Shown here: positions 9,302 to 17,633 of the stretch, piece by piece
Layout of the letters: the number at the start of each line of letters is the position of its first letter
Position numbering within the stretch: position 1 is the first letter of the stretch
Source: Hyphomicrobiales bacterium
Lineage (GTDB): Bacteria > Pseudomonadota > Alphaproteobacteria > Rhizobiales > Rhizobiaceae
Direction of reading: 5' to 3'
DNA: 64,000 nucleotides
NCBI GenBank assembly: GCA_900466605.1
Contig: UBMU01000012.1
Span: 248,001-312,000 of the forward strand
Made by a program: the position numbers and the translations under genes
Notes under the pieces: generated by a model
The model's input: the letters and a program-made list of their open reading frames with translations, nothing else
Databases searched by the model: none
What the model was told of the DNA's origin: nothing

Positions 9302-9934
9302 TTATTGGGCCGCTGCGATCAGGTAGACAGCTCCGTGAAAAAGTGCCGCCGTTGTCGCAAGGGCGACCGTCGTGAGGACCAGGCCGAACAACACGACCAA
9401 TCCGTCACGCTCGATAAGCCCAATAGCCATCACAAGGATGGCGAGCACCGGCATAAGGTTGCCAAAAGGAATGGGAAGCGCAATCGCGACTGCGAGGGCG
9501 AAAACTGGAAGTCCGAGAAAATAGGGGAGAAGCCGACCGGTCAGGATCGCCATCCGGTCCGGGCAGACAGTCCGCTCTATCCTCCTGACGATTGGGGCCG
9601 CGTAGCGTTCAAGGCTTTCAAAAGCCGCAGCCGATATTGTCCGATTTCTAAGGAGGGCTGGAAGCCAGATACTCCTTCTGCCAAGCACGAACTGCAGGGC
9701 GACGATGGCGAGTGCAGATCCGAAGACAAGCCCGAACGGACCAGGAATTGGTATCAGCGCTGGTAGGGCAAGCAGCAGCATGACGACGCCGAACCCTGTC
9801 CTGCCCATGTCATCCAGCGTTTCGCCAATCTTTAGCGCGCCCCTGCGGCGCGCCATCTCGACAAGGGCGGAAAGCGTCGTGGAAGCGACCCCGCGCAAAC
9901 GCTGGTCGTTGCGACTTGCGTCGTCCATGATCAC
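9302..9934 (-). CDS. exoD: ExoD family membrane protein
   Basis: 210 aa. The N-terminal part (about residues 8-50) is amphipathic and is followed by three to four hydrophobic segments, including a Leu-Pro-Ala-Leu-Ile-Pro-Ile-Pro-Gly-Pro motif and a second Pro-Ile-Pro-Phe-Gly-Asn repeat characteristic of ExoD. In Sinorhizobium meliloti exoD mutants are affected in exopolysaccharide synthesis and nodule invasion; the biochemical role is unknown. It overlaps the upstream small gene by four bases (ATGA), so the two form a minus-strand pair. Confidence 0.88.
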   Translation of the reverse strand: MIMDDASRNDQRLRGVASTTLSALVEMARRRGALKIGETLDDMGRTGFGVVMLLLALPALIPIPGPFGLVFGSALAIVALQFVLGRRSIWLPALLRNRTISAAAFESLERYAAPIVRRIERTVCPDRMAILTGRLLPYFLGLPVFALAVAIALPIPFGNLMPVLAILVMAIGLIERDGLVVLFGLVLTTVALATTAALFHGAVYLIAAAQ

Positions 9935-10242
9935 GCTTCTTCGTTGCTCTTCGCTTCAGCGTCAAAAAGACGAACAAGCACCGCGCAGTGTGGATCAGTT
10001 CGTTCGAAAAGCTCACTTGGCGAGGTCCATCCGATCAAGACGCCGATTGCCGTGCTGGTCGCCCACCCGGGCTGTTGCGCCGCGCGATCCAACAGTCGCG
10101 GCGCGTGCGTTGCGACACATTGCTTTGACTGGTGTAGGGCTTCCAGGGGCAGGTTTGCTTGGTTGAACCGTTCGCTCAACTCTGCGTGCATCGGATTTAC
10201 GACAAACAATGCAAAAAGCCAGGCAGCAATTTCGGAGATCAT
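9931..10242 (-). CDS. Conserved small protein, unknown function, upstream of exoD
   Basis: 103 aa from the ATG at 10242 (MISEIAAWLF); the longer frame up to 10311 is possible but adds a charged extension with no domain. The N-terminal 20 residues are hydrophobic, and a second hydrophobic stretch (about residues 62-78) contains a tryptophan. I do not recognise a domain. The 4-bp overlap with exoD argues that it is translated and linked to the ExoD membrane protein. Confidence 0.6.
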   Translation of the reverse strand: MISEIAAWLFALFVVNPMHAELSERFNQANLPLEALHQSKQCVATHAPRLLDRAAQQPGWATSTAIGVLIGWTSPSELFERTDPHCAVLVRLFDAEAKSNEEA

Positions 10243-10606
10243 GAATGCCCTCGTGGGGATCGGCAACGATGTCGGAAATGGTCCGACATCGCGAAAGTGC
10301 CGAGCTTTCACCAGAGGGGCCCGGACCAGCGGGTCGAACGGTCATGTGGTGCCGGCCCAATTGGATTCAAGTGCAGGCGGCCGAGAATGCGCTTTTCCCA
10401 TTTCTGAAGGATGCAGTCGACGCCGGCCAGGTACTGGATAGTCAGAAGGCATCCGTCAAATCGCGGCATTCAGCCCAAACAGTGGTTGTCACACTCCTCC
10501 GTTTTGTTCGCATTTTATTAAACATAAGCTAAAATTCTGATTCAATTGACAGTATCGATTTGCACCGGCCGGCGTTTAGCCATCGTCTGACAATGGAGAC
10601 ACCGAA
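10243..10606. other. Divergent promoter region
   Basis: 364 bp between the minus-strand small gene/exoD pair and the plus-strand response regulator. The last 100 bases before the regulator are AT-rich (around 10500-10535) and probably hold its promoter. I could not identify a specific sigma-factor box or an RNA gene. Confidence 0.4.
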
Positions 10607-11020
10607 ATGGCAAAGGTCCTGGTTGTGGAAGACGAAGCCTTGATCCGGTTTGCGCTCGCCGACGAGCTGGTCGACAGGGGCCATATCGTCATCGAATGCT
10701 GCAACGTATTGGAAGCAGTCGCAGCGATCGCAACACACGATGACATCGACGCGGTTGTCACTGATGTCGACATGCCGGGGGGCTCGAACGGCCTTGAGTT
10801 GGCGCGCATGTTGTTGATCACGAGGCCGTCTGTGCCAGTGTGGGTAACGTCGGGACGAGACGTCAACTTCGCCCAGATCGAGGGCTACCTGTCCTTCGTG
10901 GCAAAACCCTACGACTTAGCCGCGTTGTGTGATCGAATATCAAGGCGGACTGCGGGAGGGGTCAGTGAAGGACGCTTCGCACCTGCTGCCAGATCGTCCC
11001 GTTTCGATTGTGCCAAATGA
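10607..11020 (+). CDS. Single-domain response regulator (CheY-like receiver)
   Basis: 137 aa, essentially one receiver domain. The acidic pocket Glu8-Asp9-Glu10 (VVEDE), phosphoacceptor Asp53 (VVTDVDMPG), Thr81 and Lys100 (FVAKP) are all present, so it should be phosphorylatable. No output domain follows, only a 30-residue basic tail. Such stand-alone receivers act as phosphate sinks or bind partner proteins; no histidine kinase is adjacent. Start at the ATG of MAKVLVVEDE after a GGAGACACC-type site. Confidence 0.9.
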   Translation: MAKVLVVEDEALIRFALADELVDRGHIVIECCNVLEAVAAIATHDDIDAVVTDVDMPGGSNGLELARMLLITRPSVPVWVTSGRDVNFAQIEGYLSFVAKPYDLAALCDRISRRTAGGVSEGRFAPAARSSRFDCAK

Positions 11021-11163
11021 GCCCAACAAGTCAGCCCTCCCAAATCTGACAGCCTGCTCTTTCGCCTTCCGCACTCAAGAAGCGCTCGTACTCGCGTTAC
11101 GACGCGAGACAGGTCCTCAGCTCAGTTGCCAACTGTCTGCTGTTTGTGCCCATGCGATTTCTA

Positions 11164-11877
11164 CTAGCAACCAAGTATGTCCGCCGCCCCAAGCAAGTTT
11201 TCTGCAACGACATCCCAAGGCTCCATTGCTTCTATATCGGACGTCTGACCCGGTCCGTGCTCGGTCTTTCTTTGAATGAAAATTGTTGCCATCCCGAGTT
11301 GGCGCGCCGCTGTGAGATCGTCGTTATGAGCTGCCACCATGGCACTGGTCTCTGGCGCCTCACCCGCCACGGCAATGGATCCGCGATAAGTCTCAAGCTG
11401 GGGCTTGAAGGTCTTCGAAATCTCAGAGCCGAGTATGAGATCCCATGGCAATCCGCCAAATCGCGCAAGTTCGGTCATGCCGGAAATACTTCCATTCGAG
11501 ATCGGCGCAATCTTGAAGCGCTTTTTTAGGCGGGTCAGTCCCGCAACGGCGTCCGGCCACGGGTCGAGCCGTTGCCAGGCATTGTTCAACTCGTCGAGCT
11601 CGTTGCGGTTAAAGGTTGAGGGCTCCAATCCGACGTCTCGAAGAACGATTTCGAGGTTTTCCCGGTTTAGGGTCTCGAGCTTTACCCACCGACGTCGCCC
11701 GGATCGCACCTCCTCCATAGCCGGTTGGTAGAGGGCGCGCCAGTTGTCGGCAAAGACGAACGCATCGAGCTCGAGACGATTTGCATTTGAAAAAGCAGCT
11801 ACGGCTCGTGCCACTCCCGTTCGCCAGTCGACGATCGTACCAAACACATCGAAACCTAGAAATTCGACGTTATCCAT
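11164..11877 (-). CDS. Haloacid dehalogenase type II (HAD family)
   Basis: 237 aa from the ATG at 11877; a GTG four codons earlier is an alternative. The nucleophile Asp is in GFDVFGT near residue 10, followed by the motif II serine (PISNGS), Lys in SKTFKP and the terminal HNDD loop. This arrangement is that of L-2-haloacid dehalogenases, cytoplasmic enzymes that convert 2-haloacids to hydroxyacids, though many homologues act on other small substrates. It stands alone, convergent with the response regulator. Confidence 0.88.
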   Translation of the reverse strand: MDNVEFLGFDVFGTIVDWRTGVARAVAAFSNANRLELDAFVFADNWRALYQPAMEEVRSGRRRWVKLETLNRENLEIVLRDVGLEPSTFNRNELDELNNAWQRLDPWPDAVAGLTRLKKRFKIAPISNGSISGMTELARFGGLPWDLILGSEISKTFKPQLETYRGSIAVAGEAPETSAMVAAHNDDLTAARQLGMATIFIQRKTEHGPGQTSDIEAMEPWDVVAENLLGAADILGC

Positions 11878-12101
11878 TCGTGATTTCACTCCAGGTCTCC
11901 CCGAAAATTGCTTGCCAAAAGAATGGCCGGCCGAGATGGAGCCGTTTTCAAGCGGTTTCCGATGAAAGCGCGTTCATGAAACGCATTTCAACCTTTGCAA
12001 CTGCGCGACCAAAGCGCTGATCGGTGAGGAAGGCCTTCCTTGAACTCCATGGGAGGGGGCTGGACTGCTCGGCTGGCAACACTTTGCCCCGACCGACCCA
12101 C

Positions 12102-12389
12102 TCAAGTCACGATTGCCTTGATCCGCTTCAGTGTTGCTTCTGCCTCACTGAGACGCTTCATGAGAGCGTCTGTCGTTCCAAGCCCCTCGTTCTCGTCAAA
12201 ATAGCGTCCCATGAAATCCATGGGGTGGATTTCCAGTGTCTTGCAGATGCTAACCAGCGTCGCTACCGACACCCTGCTGAGGCCGCGTTCATACTTCTGG
12301 ATTTGCTGGAACGTGACGCCCACCGCCAAGCCGAGCTCTGTCTGGCTAAGCGCCCTCAGTTCCCGCAAAAACCTGAGACGTTCACCCAC
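12102..12389 (-). CDS. XRE/Cro-type helix-turn-helix regulator
   Basis: At least 95 aa. An HTH_3 domain occupies about residues 1-60, with the usual LSQTELGLAVGVTFQQIQKYE recognition region, followed by a charged helical tail. The start is uncertain: the frame stays open for about 20 more codons upstream of the GTG at 12389, but the only other possible start is a CTG, and related proteins do have an N-terminal extension of that kind. Rhizobial homologues are common single-gene regulators. No target is visible. Confidence 0.8.
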   Translation of the reverse strand: MGERLRFLRELRALSQTELGLAVGVTFQQIQKYERGLSRVSVATLVSICKTLEIHPMDFMGRYFDENEGLGTTDALMKRLSEAEATLKRIKAIVT

Positions 12390-12660
12390 CTCCCTGTCGA
12401 TCTGCCCAGCGCGTCTTGCTGCATGGTTCGTCAGCCACCCCCGTGGTCTCGCTTATGAAACTGAGCCAAAGCCACGCGGAGAAGGCAAGCCCGCTTTTCG
12501 ACGTAGTAAAAATCGCCATTCCCCACAGCTTGCGTGCCTGGATACCCTACTGACGCCCTCGTCCCCATCGGGAGGTCTGCCGCTCTATCGAGTTGGGCGG
12601 CGGCCAGAACCTCATCGCCGGTTGTCGGATTTGCTTCGATATCGCTCGCGGAAAGCCGCC

Positions 12661-14196
12661 TTACCGGTCCGGAACAGCGGCAATTTGCTTGTGGCGGATG
12701 GCATAGGGTATTTCGAATAGGTGCCGGATCCTTGCGGTCAACGTGGACGGATGGGTTCCCTCGGCCGTCATGCCTTCGCCGAAGAGATGTTTTTCCGTTT
12801 CGATACGGCGCGACAGGAGAAGGCCAAGTTCGTCTGCCAAGGAGACGCGGTCATGCATCACGGTCGCAAGTTGATCCTTGGCGATTTCGTAAGCGACAAC
12901 GTAGGTGAGGGCTCGAGTGTTGCCCGGCTCCAGTGCTCCCATCAATACGCCACGTTCACCGAACAGGTCGCCAGGGGCGAGCCGCGTCAATTCGAGGGTG
13001 CCAGCCCCCGTTTGCCGCTCAACGACTGCGACCCCACTTCTTACCACCATCAGTGACGTCAGGGACGTTTCCTGGGCAGCGATCAAGGTGCCCTTCCGGA
13101 ACGTCAGTCGCTTCATTCCGGACGCCAGAAGTTCTTTTTCATCTTCAGTGAGGGTGGAGAAAAGTGGCACCGTATTGATCAGACGCCAGGCGGACCCCGG
13201 ATGCTTACCAAGCAACTCGCGCTGACCTGCGCCCAAATCGACCGGCGACGAACCGGGAGGAGGGGACAACTGAAGCCCTGCCGCCTTGGCATGCCTGAAA
13301 ACGAGATCGTAGACCTCGTTCTTCGCCTTGGACACATGTGAAAGTCCAGCCACCCGGAACGACAATTCCGCCTCGACGGCATTGCTGTCTAAGGCAACAA
13401 TGTTAACTGACGGTGGCGGCTCCTTCAGCACGATGTTGCTGCTTAGAAGCACCTCCCGCATCGTTTCCTCAATCGCTGCAGGGGCAAGTGTCGGCAGCAA
13501 CCGTACGCAGATCGTCACGCCGTGTGCCTCGTCAGGACTGGTGAGGTTCGTCAGACGCCTTTTCGCCATGGTGCTGTTTGGAACGATTATCACGTCGTTT
13601 GTCGCATTGAGGAGATGTGTGGAGCGCCAGTTTGTTTCAACGACCCGCCCCTGGACGCCATCGTCCAGAACAATCCAGTCGCCAACGCTATAAGGTCTTC
13701 CGAGGTTGAGAGCGATGCCGGAGAACACGTCGTTCAAGGTACTTTGCAGCGCCAGACCAATAACAATGGCGAACACTCCCGATGTCGCAATGAGTGTTCC
13801 CACGGGCACGCTGAACACGTACGCGATGACCGAAAGGCCGGCGCCCAGGTAAATGATGCCAACAAGAAGATCCTGGAGGAGGCGGCCTTCACGCGGCTTT
13901 CGCTCCCATATCAGAAACAGTCTGACGGAACTCACAAGCACCATCGCGCCGCCTATCCACCAAACTGCCTTCGCAAGCCCTACGAAGATGCGCCAGGACA
14001 ACACGTCCGACTTGGCGTCCGCGGCGTAGGGTTCAATGTCATGGGCAAGCAGCAGCATCGTCAAGAACGCGAAGAACAGAAGGTTTGCCACAAGCCGAAG
14101 TGTCGGGTTCTTTCCAAACGCAAGGCGTGCTCCCATGCTCAAAAGGACAAGCACAGCAAACTGGAAGATGGGATTTCCCAGAGTCTCGGCTGGCAT
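12661..14196 (-). CDS. MscS-type mechanosensitive channel fused to a cyclic-nucleotide-binding domain
   Basis: 511 aa from the ATG at 14196, which follows AGGAGATGTGATT; a longer frame to 14286 has no ribosome site. Domains in order: about four membrane segments (1-160), the MscS pore and beta domain (about 150-340, with the Ala/Gly-rich pore helix and the LGRPYSVGDWI motif), and a C-terminal cNMP-binding domain (about 370-490) with the GDLFGERGVLMG phosphate-binding cassette. It should be an inner-membrane channel gated by tension and/or cyclic nucleotide, like the bCNG channels. Confidence 0.9.
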   Translation of the reverse strand: MPAETLGNPIFQFAVLVLLSMGARLAFGKNPTLRLVANLLFFAFLTMLLLAHDIEPYAADAKSDVLSWRIFVGLAKAVWWIGGAMVLVSSVRLFLIWERKPREGRLLQDLLVGIIYLGAGLSVIAYVFSVPVGTLIATSGVFAIVIGLALQSTLNDVFSGIALNLGRPYSVGDWIVLDDGVQGRVVETNWRSTHLLNATNDVIIVPNSTMAKRRLTNLTSPDEAHGVTICVRLLPTLAPAAIEETMREVLLSSNIVLKEPPPSVNIVALDSNAVEAELSFRVAGLSHVSKAKNEVYDLVFRHAKAAGLQLSPPPGSSPVDLGAGQRELLGKHPGSAWRLINTVPLFSTLTEDEKELLASGMKRLTFRKGTLIAAQETSLTSLMVVRSGVAVVERQTGAGTLELTRLAPGDLFGERGVLMGALEPGNTRALTYVVAYEIAKDQLATVMHDRVSLADELGLLLSRRIETEKHLFGEGMTAEGTHPSTLTARIRHLFEIPYAIRHKQIAAVPDR

Positions 14197-14533
14197 AATC
14201 ACATCTCCTGGTTTCCGGTCACCGCTTTTGCGAAATTCCCCCGATTGTCCATCCGCGCGGCGAAGGAAATCGAAAGCGAATGCCAATATCTCCGCGTTGC
14301 AGGATATTGCAAGCGGACCTGCCCGTCCTGGGGCATGAAGTCGACATCGTTGAACGGTATTTCACGGATCGCGACCGGAGCCTTTCGGTGATCGGCAACG
14401 ACAGCGACGCTAGGAAGCAGCAAAGGGGACGCGGATTGAGGGTGCCCGACGTCCCCATAGTGCATGCCGATGAGATAACCTCGTCACTGGAGAGAAGGCC
14501 CATTTGCCCGATGAACCTTCTCTCTGATTGTGG
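14197..14533. other. Intergenic stretch upstream of the channel gene
   Basis: 337 bp. An 88-codon minus-strand frame (14199-14465) ends three bases before the channel ATG, but a plus-strand frame overlaps it and neither has a recognisable domain or good ribosome site. I regard it as leader/promoter DNA of the channel gene and do not call a gene. Confidence 0.35.
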
Positions 14534-16333
14534 TCAACGTTTGTGATGGACGTCCTGCAGACCGTAGACTGGCGTCTGGATACCTTCCATCCGCGCCTTT
14601 AATTGCAGGGAGAGATACTGCGAATAGTGGCGCGACTGGTGCAGGTTTCCGCCGTGGAACCACAACGCCTCCTGCTGTGTCGGCTTCCACATGTTGCGCT
14701 GCTCGCCCTCCCAGGGGCCGGGATCCTTGGGTGTATCAGAGCCGAGCCCCCAGACCTTGCCCACCTTATCGGCGGTCTCTTGGTTGATCAGATCTGCTAC
14801 CCAGCCATTCATCGAACCATAGCCAGTCGCGTAGACAATGACGTCAGCTGGGATTTCGGTACCACCTGAAAGCTTGATCGAGTTTTCTGTAATCTCTTCC
14901 ACCTGCCCCGCGGCAAGCTTCACTTTACCGTCGATGATCAGTTGTGACGCGCCAATATCGATGTAGTAGCCGGAGCCGCGCCGCAGATACTTCATGAAAA
15001 GCCCCGAACCATCAGCACCCCAGTCGAGCTGGAATCCAGCCTTTTCAAGTGCCGCGTAAAAGTCGGCGTCGCGCTCGCGCATCTGGTCGTAAAGAGGAAT
15101 CTGGAACTCGTGCATGATCCGGTAGGGAAGCGAGGCAAAAATGAGGTCAGCCTTTCCTGTCGTCATGCCATTTGCCAACGCCTGTTCCGAATAAAGCGCC
15201 CCGAGACCGATATCCATCAGTGTGTCAGACTTGACGATATGCGTCGTCGAACGCTGGACCATGGTGACATCGACGCCTGCCTCATAAAGGGCGGCGCAGA
15301 TATCATGGGCGGAATTGTTTGACCCGATCACGACAACCCGTTTTCCCTTGTATTTATCGGGGCCCGGATGCTGGGAGGAATGATGCTGCTCGCCCGTGAA
15401 GCGCCCACGACCCAAGAGATCCGGAACGTTGGCCTTTCCAGACATGCCGGTCGCAAAGACAAGTTGCTTGGGCCTTAGGACCACCTCTTGCCCGTCGCGG
15501 TCAACGATGATCGTCCATTCCTTTGCCGCTTCGTCCCAACTGGCCGATTTGGCGGTGGAGCGTGTCCAGTAGTTCAGCTCCATCACCTTTGTGTAGAATT
15601 CCAGCCAGTCGCCAATCTTGTCCTTTGGCGCAAAGACCGGCCAGTTCTTGGGGAAATCGATATAGGGCAGATGGTCGTACCAGACGGGATCATGCAGGCA
15701 CAATGACTTATAGCGCTTGCGCCAGCTATCGCCTGGCCGTTCGTTTTTTTCAAGTATGATGGTGGGCACGCCAAGCTGTCGAAGCCGAGCACCAAGGGCA
15801 ATGCCGCCTTGCCCACCGCCGATGATCACCACATAGGGTTGCTTCTCGTAGCCGAGCTCGCGCTCCTCGTGTTCACGTTCCTCCTTCCAGGTTCTTGAGC
15901 CAACATTCTGGCCATGCTTGGCACCAAGTGGCCGGGTAAAGCCAGATTTCTCCTCGTGGCCTTTAAGTTCGGACAAGGCTGTGAGCAGTGTCCAGATGAG
16001 ACCGTTCTTGAAACGCACGAGGCCGTAGCCGCGGCCGTTCGCGGTCTCAAACGAGATCCAGCTTTCCAGCACACCGTCTACGTCTGTCGCCTCCTCGCCG
16101 GCGGCGACGCGCCAGTTGGAAGGCTTTGCAGTGGCAAGCTGGGCATCGAGCATCTGGCCCACCTGATCTTGACCCTCGAGAGTCTTGATATTCCAGGTAA
16201 AGGCGACGAGGTCGCGCCAATAGCATTCTTCAGCAAAGAGGCGGGTCACATCATCGATGCGGCCAGCTTCGAGCGTGGCGCCGAAGGTATCGAGCAGCGC
16301 TTGGACGCGGGTTGTTGGGGTTTTGTCGAGCAT
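14534..16333 (-). CDS. Flavin-containing monooxygenase with an N-terminal NTF2-like domain
   Basis: 599 aa from the ATG at 16333, preceded by CAGGAGGAGAAACA. Residues 1-130 resemble an NTF2/SnoaL-like domain. The rest is a YUCCA/FMO-type enzyme: FAD-binding Gly-Gly-Gly-Gln-Gly-Gly (about 170), the FMO-like FTGEQHHSSQHPG stretch, NADPH-binding Gly-Ser-Asn-Asn-Ser-Ala and a closing ATGYG. The reaction class is NADPH- and O2-dependent oxygenation of a soft nucleophile, or a Baeyer-Villiger step on a ketone. It lies 63 bp downstream of the dehydrogenase gene and is likely transcribed from the same sigma-54 promoter, suggesting an alcohol-to-ketone-to-ester/acid route. Confidence 0.88.
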   Translation of the reverse strand: MLDKTPTTRVQALLDTFGATLEAGRIDDVTRLFAEECYWRDLVAFTWNIKTLEGQDQVGQMLDAQLATAKPSNWRVAAGEEATDVDGVLESWISFETANGRGYGLVRFKNGLIWTLLTALSELKGHEEKSGFTRPLGAKHGQNVGSRTWKEEREHEERELGYEKQPYVVIIGGGQGGIALGARLRQLGVPTIILEKNERPGDSWRKRYKSLCLHDPVWYDHLPYIDFPKNWPVFAPKDKIGDWLEFYTKVMELNYWTRSTAKSASWDEAAKEWTIIVDRDGQEVVLRPKQLVFATGMSGKANVPDLLGRGRFTGEQHHSSQHPGPDKYKGKRVVVIGSNNSAHDICAALYEAGVDVTMVQRSTTHIVKSDTLMDIGLGALYSEQALANGMTTGKADLIFASLPYRIMHEFQIPLYDQMRERDADFYAALEKAGFQLDWGADGSGLFMKYLRRGSGYYIDIGASQLIIDGKVKLAAGQVEEITENSIKLSGGTEIPADVIVYATGYGSMNGWVADLINQETADKVGKVWGLGSDTPKDPGPWEGEQRNMWKPTQQEALWFHGGNLHQSRHYSQYLSLQLKARMEGIQTPVYGLQDVHHKR

Positions 16334-16396
16334 TGTTTCTCCTCCTGCTCTGTGATGGAAAGCGGGATGGCTCCTCAACCGTCCCGCAAATCGGAA

Positions 16397-17470
16397 CTAA
16401 CGTGCGAGGTCTATAAGGATCTTCAAATGCGTGCCTGCGGGATCCAGCAATTCGTCGAAGCCTGCGACGACCGCCTCATCGAGCGAGACATATTTGGTGA
16501 CAACCCGGCGAGCCGGAATCTGGCCACTTGCGATCAATCGGGCGACACGCGGCCAGTAGTGCGTCGGGTAGGCCCAAGAACCGCGGATATCGATGTCCTT
16601 GAAGGTCACATCAAACCAATTCAGCGGGTTTTCGCCCGGATGCAGACCTGTCTGTACCACCACTCCTTGCTTGCGCACGGCGCTCGCGCAGTTCTTCAGC
16701 GCATGTTCGTTCCCGACACACTCTATGGCAACGTCGCATCCAACGCCGCCCTCGGTTTCGGCATGGACGACATCGCTGACGCTCTCCGATTTCGGGTTGA
16801 TGGTGCGGACTTTCCCAAGCGCCTCCTTGGCAAGTGCCAGCCGCGTGTCGTTGGGATCGGAGAGAAACACCTTTGATGCTCCTGCTGCGCGCGCCGCCAT
16901 GGCGACGAGAATGCCGATCGGTCCCGCCCCGGTAACCAGGACACTGTTGCCTGCAGTGATGCCACCACGGTCGCAGGCATAAACGGCAACTGCAGTTGGT
17001 TCGATCAGCGCTGCTTCCTCGTCGGACAGCGCATCGGGAATGGGCTCAACGTTGTAATCATTGAGAAGGGCTGCCTCTGCCATTCCTCCGGAACGCCAGG
17101 AGAGGCCCGCAAGCGCGAGGTTTTCGCTCAGATGAAACAGACCGCGATCGGAGTAATAGTCGCCACTGCGCGGCATAATCAGCGGTTGGACCGAGACCCT
17201 GTCTCCCGGCTTTACATGGCTTACCCCTTCACCGACCGCCTTGACGACGCCCCCGAACTCATGGCCGAGGACTTGTGGTCCATGGGCGCCAGTAAAAGGG
17301 TGGGGTTCCTTTGGCACAAAGATCGGGCCATAGGCATACTCGTGCAGATCCGTCCCGCAGATGCCGCAGAAACGATTTTCGACCACCACCTCGCCGGGTC
17401 CAGGAGACGGCAGTGGGTCGACATTTTCGATACGCAGATCCTTGGCGGCGTGAAAGCGCAAAGCCTTCAT
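16397..17470 (-). CDS. 2,3-butanediol dehydrogenase-like zinc alcohol dehydrogenase
   Basis: 357 aa, MDR superfamily. The catalytic-zinc region CGICGTDLHEY (about residues 36-46), the GHEFGG motif, and the Rossmann glycine motif VTGAGPIGI are all present. The four-cysteine structural-zinc lobe found in many relatives is missing; that region reads MPRSGDYYSDRG. Members oxidise 2,3-butanediol, acetoin-type diols or other secondary alcohols with NAD. It is the first gene behind the sigma-54 promoter at 17507-17522 and is followed by the flavin monooxygenase. ATG after GGAGGAAATGCA. Substrate is inferred only from family. Confidence 0.85.
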   Translation of the reverse strand: MKALRFHAAKDLRIENVDPLPSPGPGEVVVENRFCGICGTDLHEYAYGPIFVPKEPHPFTGAHGPQVLGHEFGGVVKAVGEGVSHVKPGDRVSVQPLIMPRSGDYYSDRGLFHLSENLALAGLSWRSGGMAEAALLNDYNVEPIPDALSDEEAALIEPTAVAVYACDRGGITAGNSVLVTGAGPIGILVAMAARAAGASKVFLSDPNDTRLALAKEALGKVRTINPKSESVSDVVHAETEGGVGCDVAIECVGNEHALKNCASAVRKQGVVVQTGLHPGENPLNWFDVTFKDIDIRGSWAYPTHYWPRVARLIASGQIPARRVVTKYVSLDEAVVAGFDELLDPAGTHLKILIDLAR

Positions 17471-17506
17471 TGCATTTCCTCCGTGTTGTTCTTGTACAGG
17501 AAGGTC

Positions 17507-17522
17507 AGCAAGTGTCGTGCCA
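17507..17522 (-). promoter_or_regulatory. Sigma-54 (RpoN) -24/-12 promoter
   Basis: On the minus strand the sequence reads TGGCACGACACTTGCT, an exact match to the RpoN consensus (TGGCAC, five-base spacer, TTGCW), ending 37 bp upstream of the dehydrogenase ATG. The neighbouring gene encodes a sigma-54 activator with an intact GAFTGA loop, which makes the assignment strong. Confidence 0.9.
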
Positions 17523-17605
17523 GAACGTCGATGCGTCTAATTGGTCAACGTTATCAATGCCCTATAAGAAAGGTGTGTTCGGGCCTCCAAAGGATGCAAC
17601 AGGTG

Positions 17606-17627
17606 AGCTGCAACAGCTGTTGCAGCT
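17606..17627. promoter_or_regulatory. Palindromic upstream activator site
   Basis: A perfect 22-bp palindrome (arms AGCTGCAACAG and its complement), with a further copy of TGCAACAGG at 17594-17602. It lies about 85-100 bp upstream of the sigma-54 promoter and just beyond the stop codon of the activator gene. Position and symmetry fit an enhancer-binding site for the Fis-type activator; binding itself is inferred. Confidence 0.75.
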
Positions 17628-17633
17628 GTCGCG

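Noticed and set aside
14199..14465. 88-codon minus-strand frame just before the MscS gene
   Set aside because: It ends three bases before the channel ATG, but has a poor ribosome site and no recognisable domain; a frame on the other strand covers the same bases.
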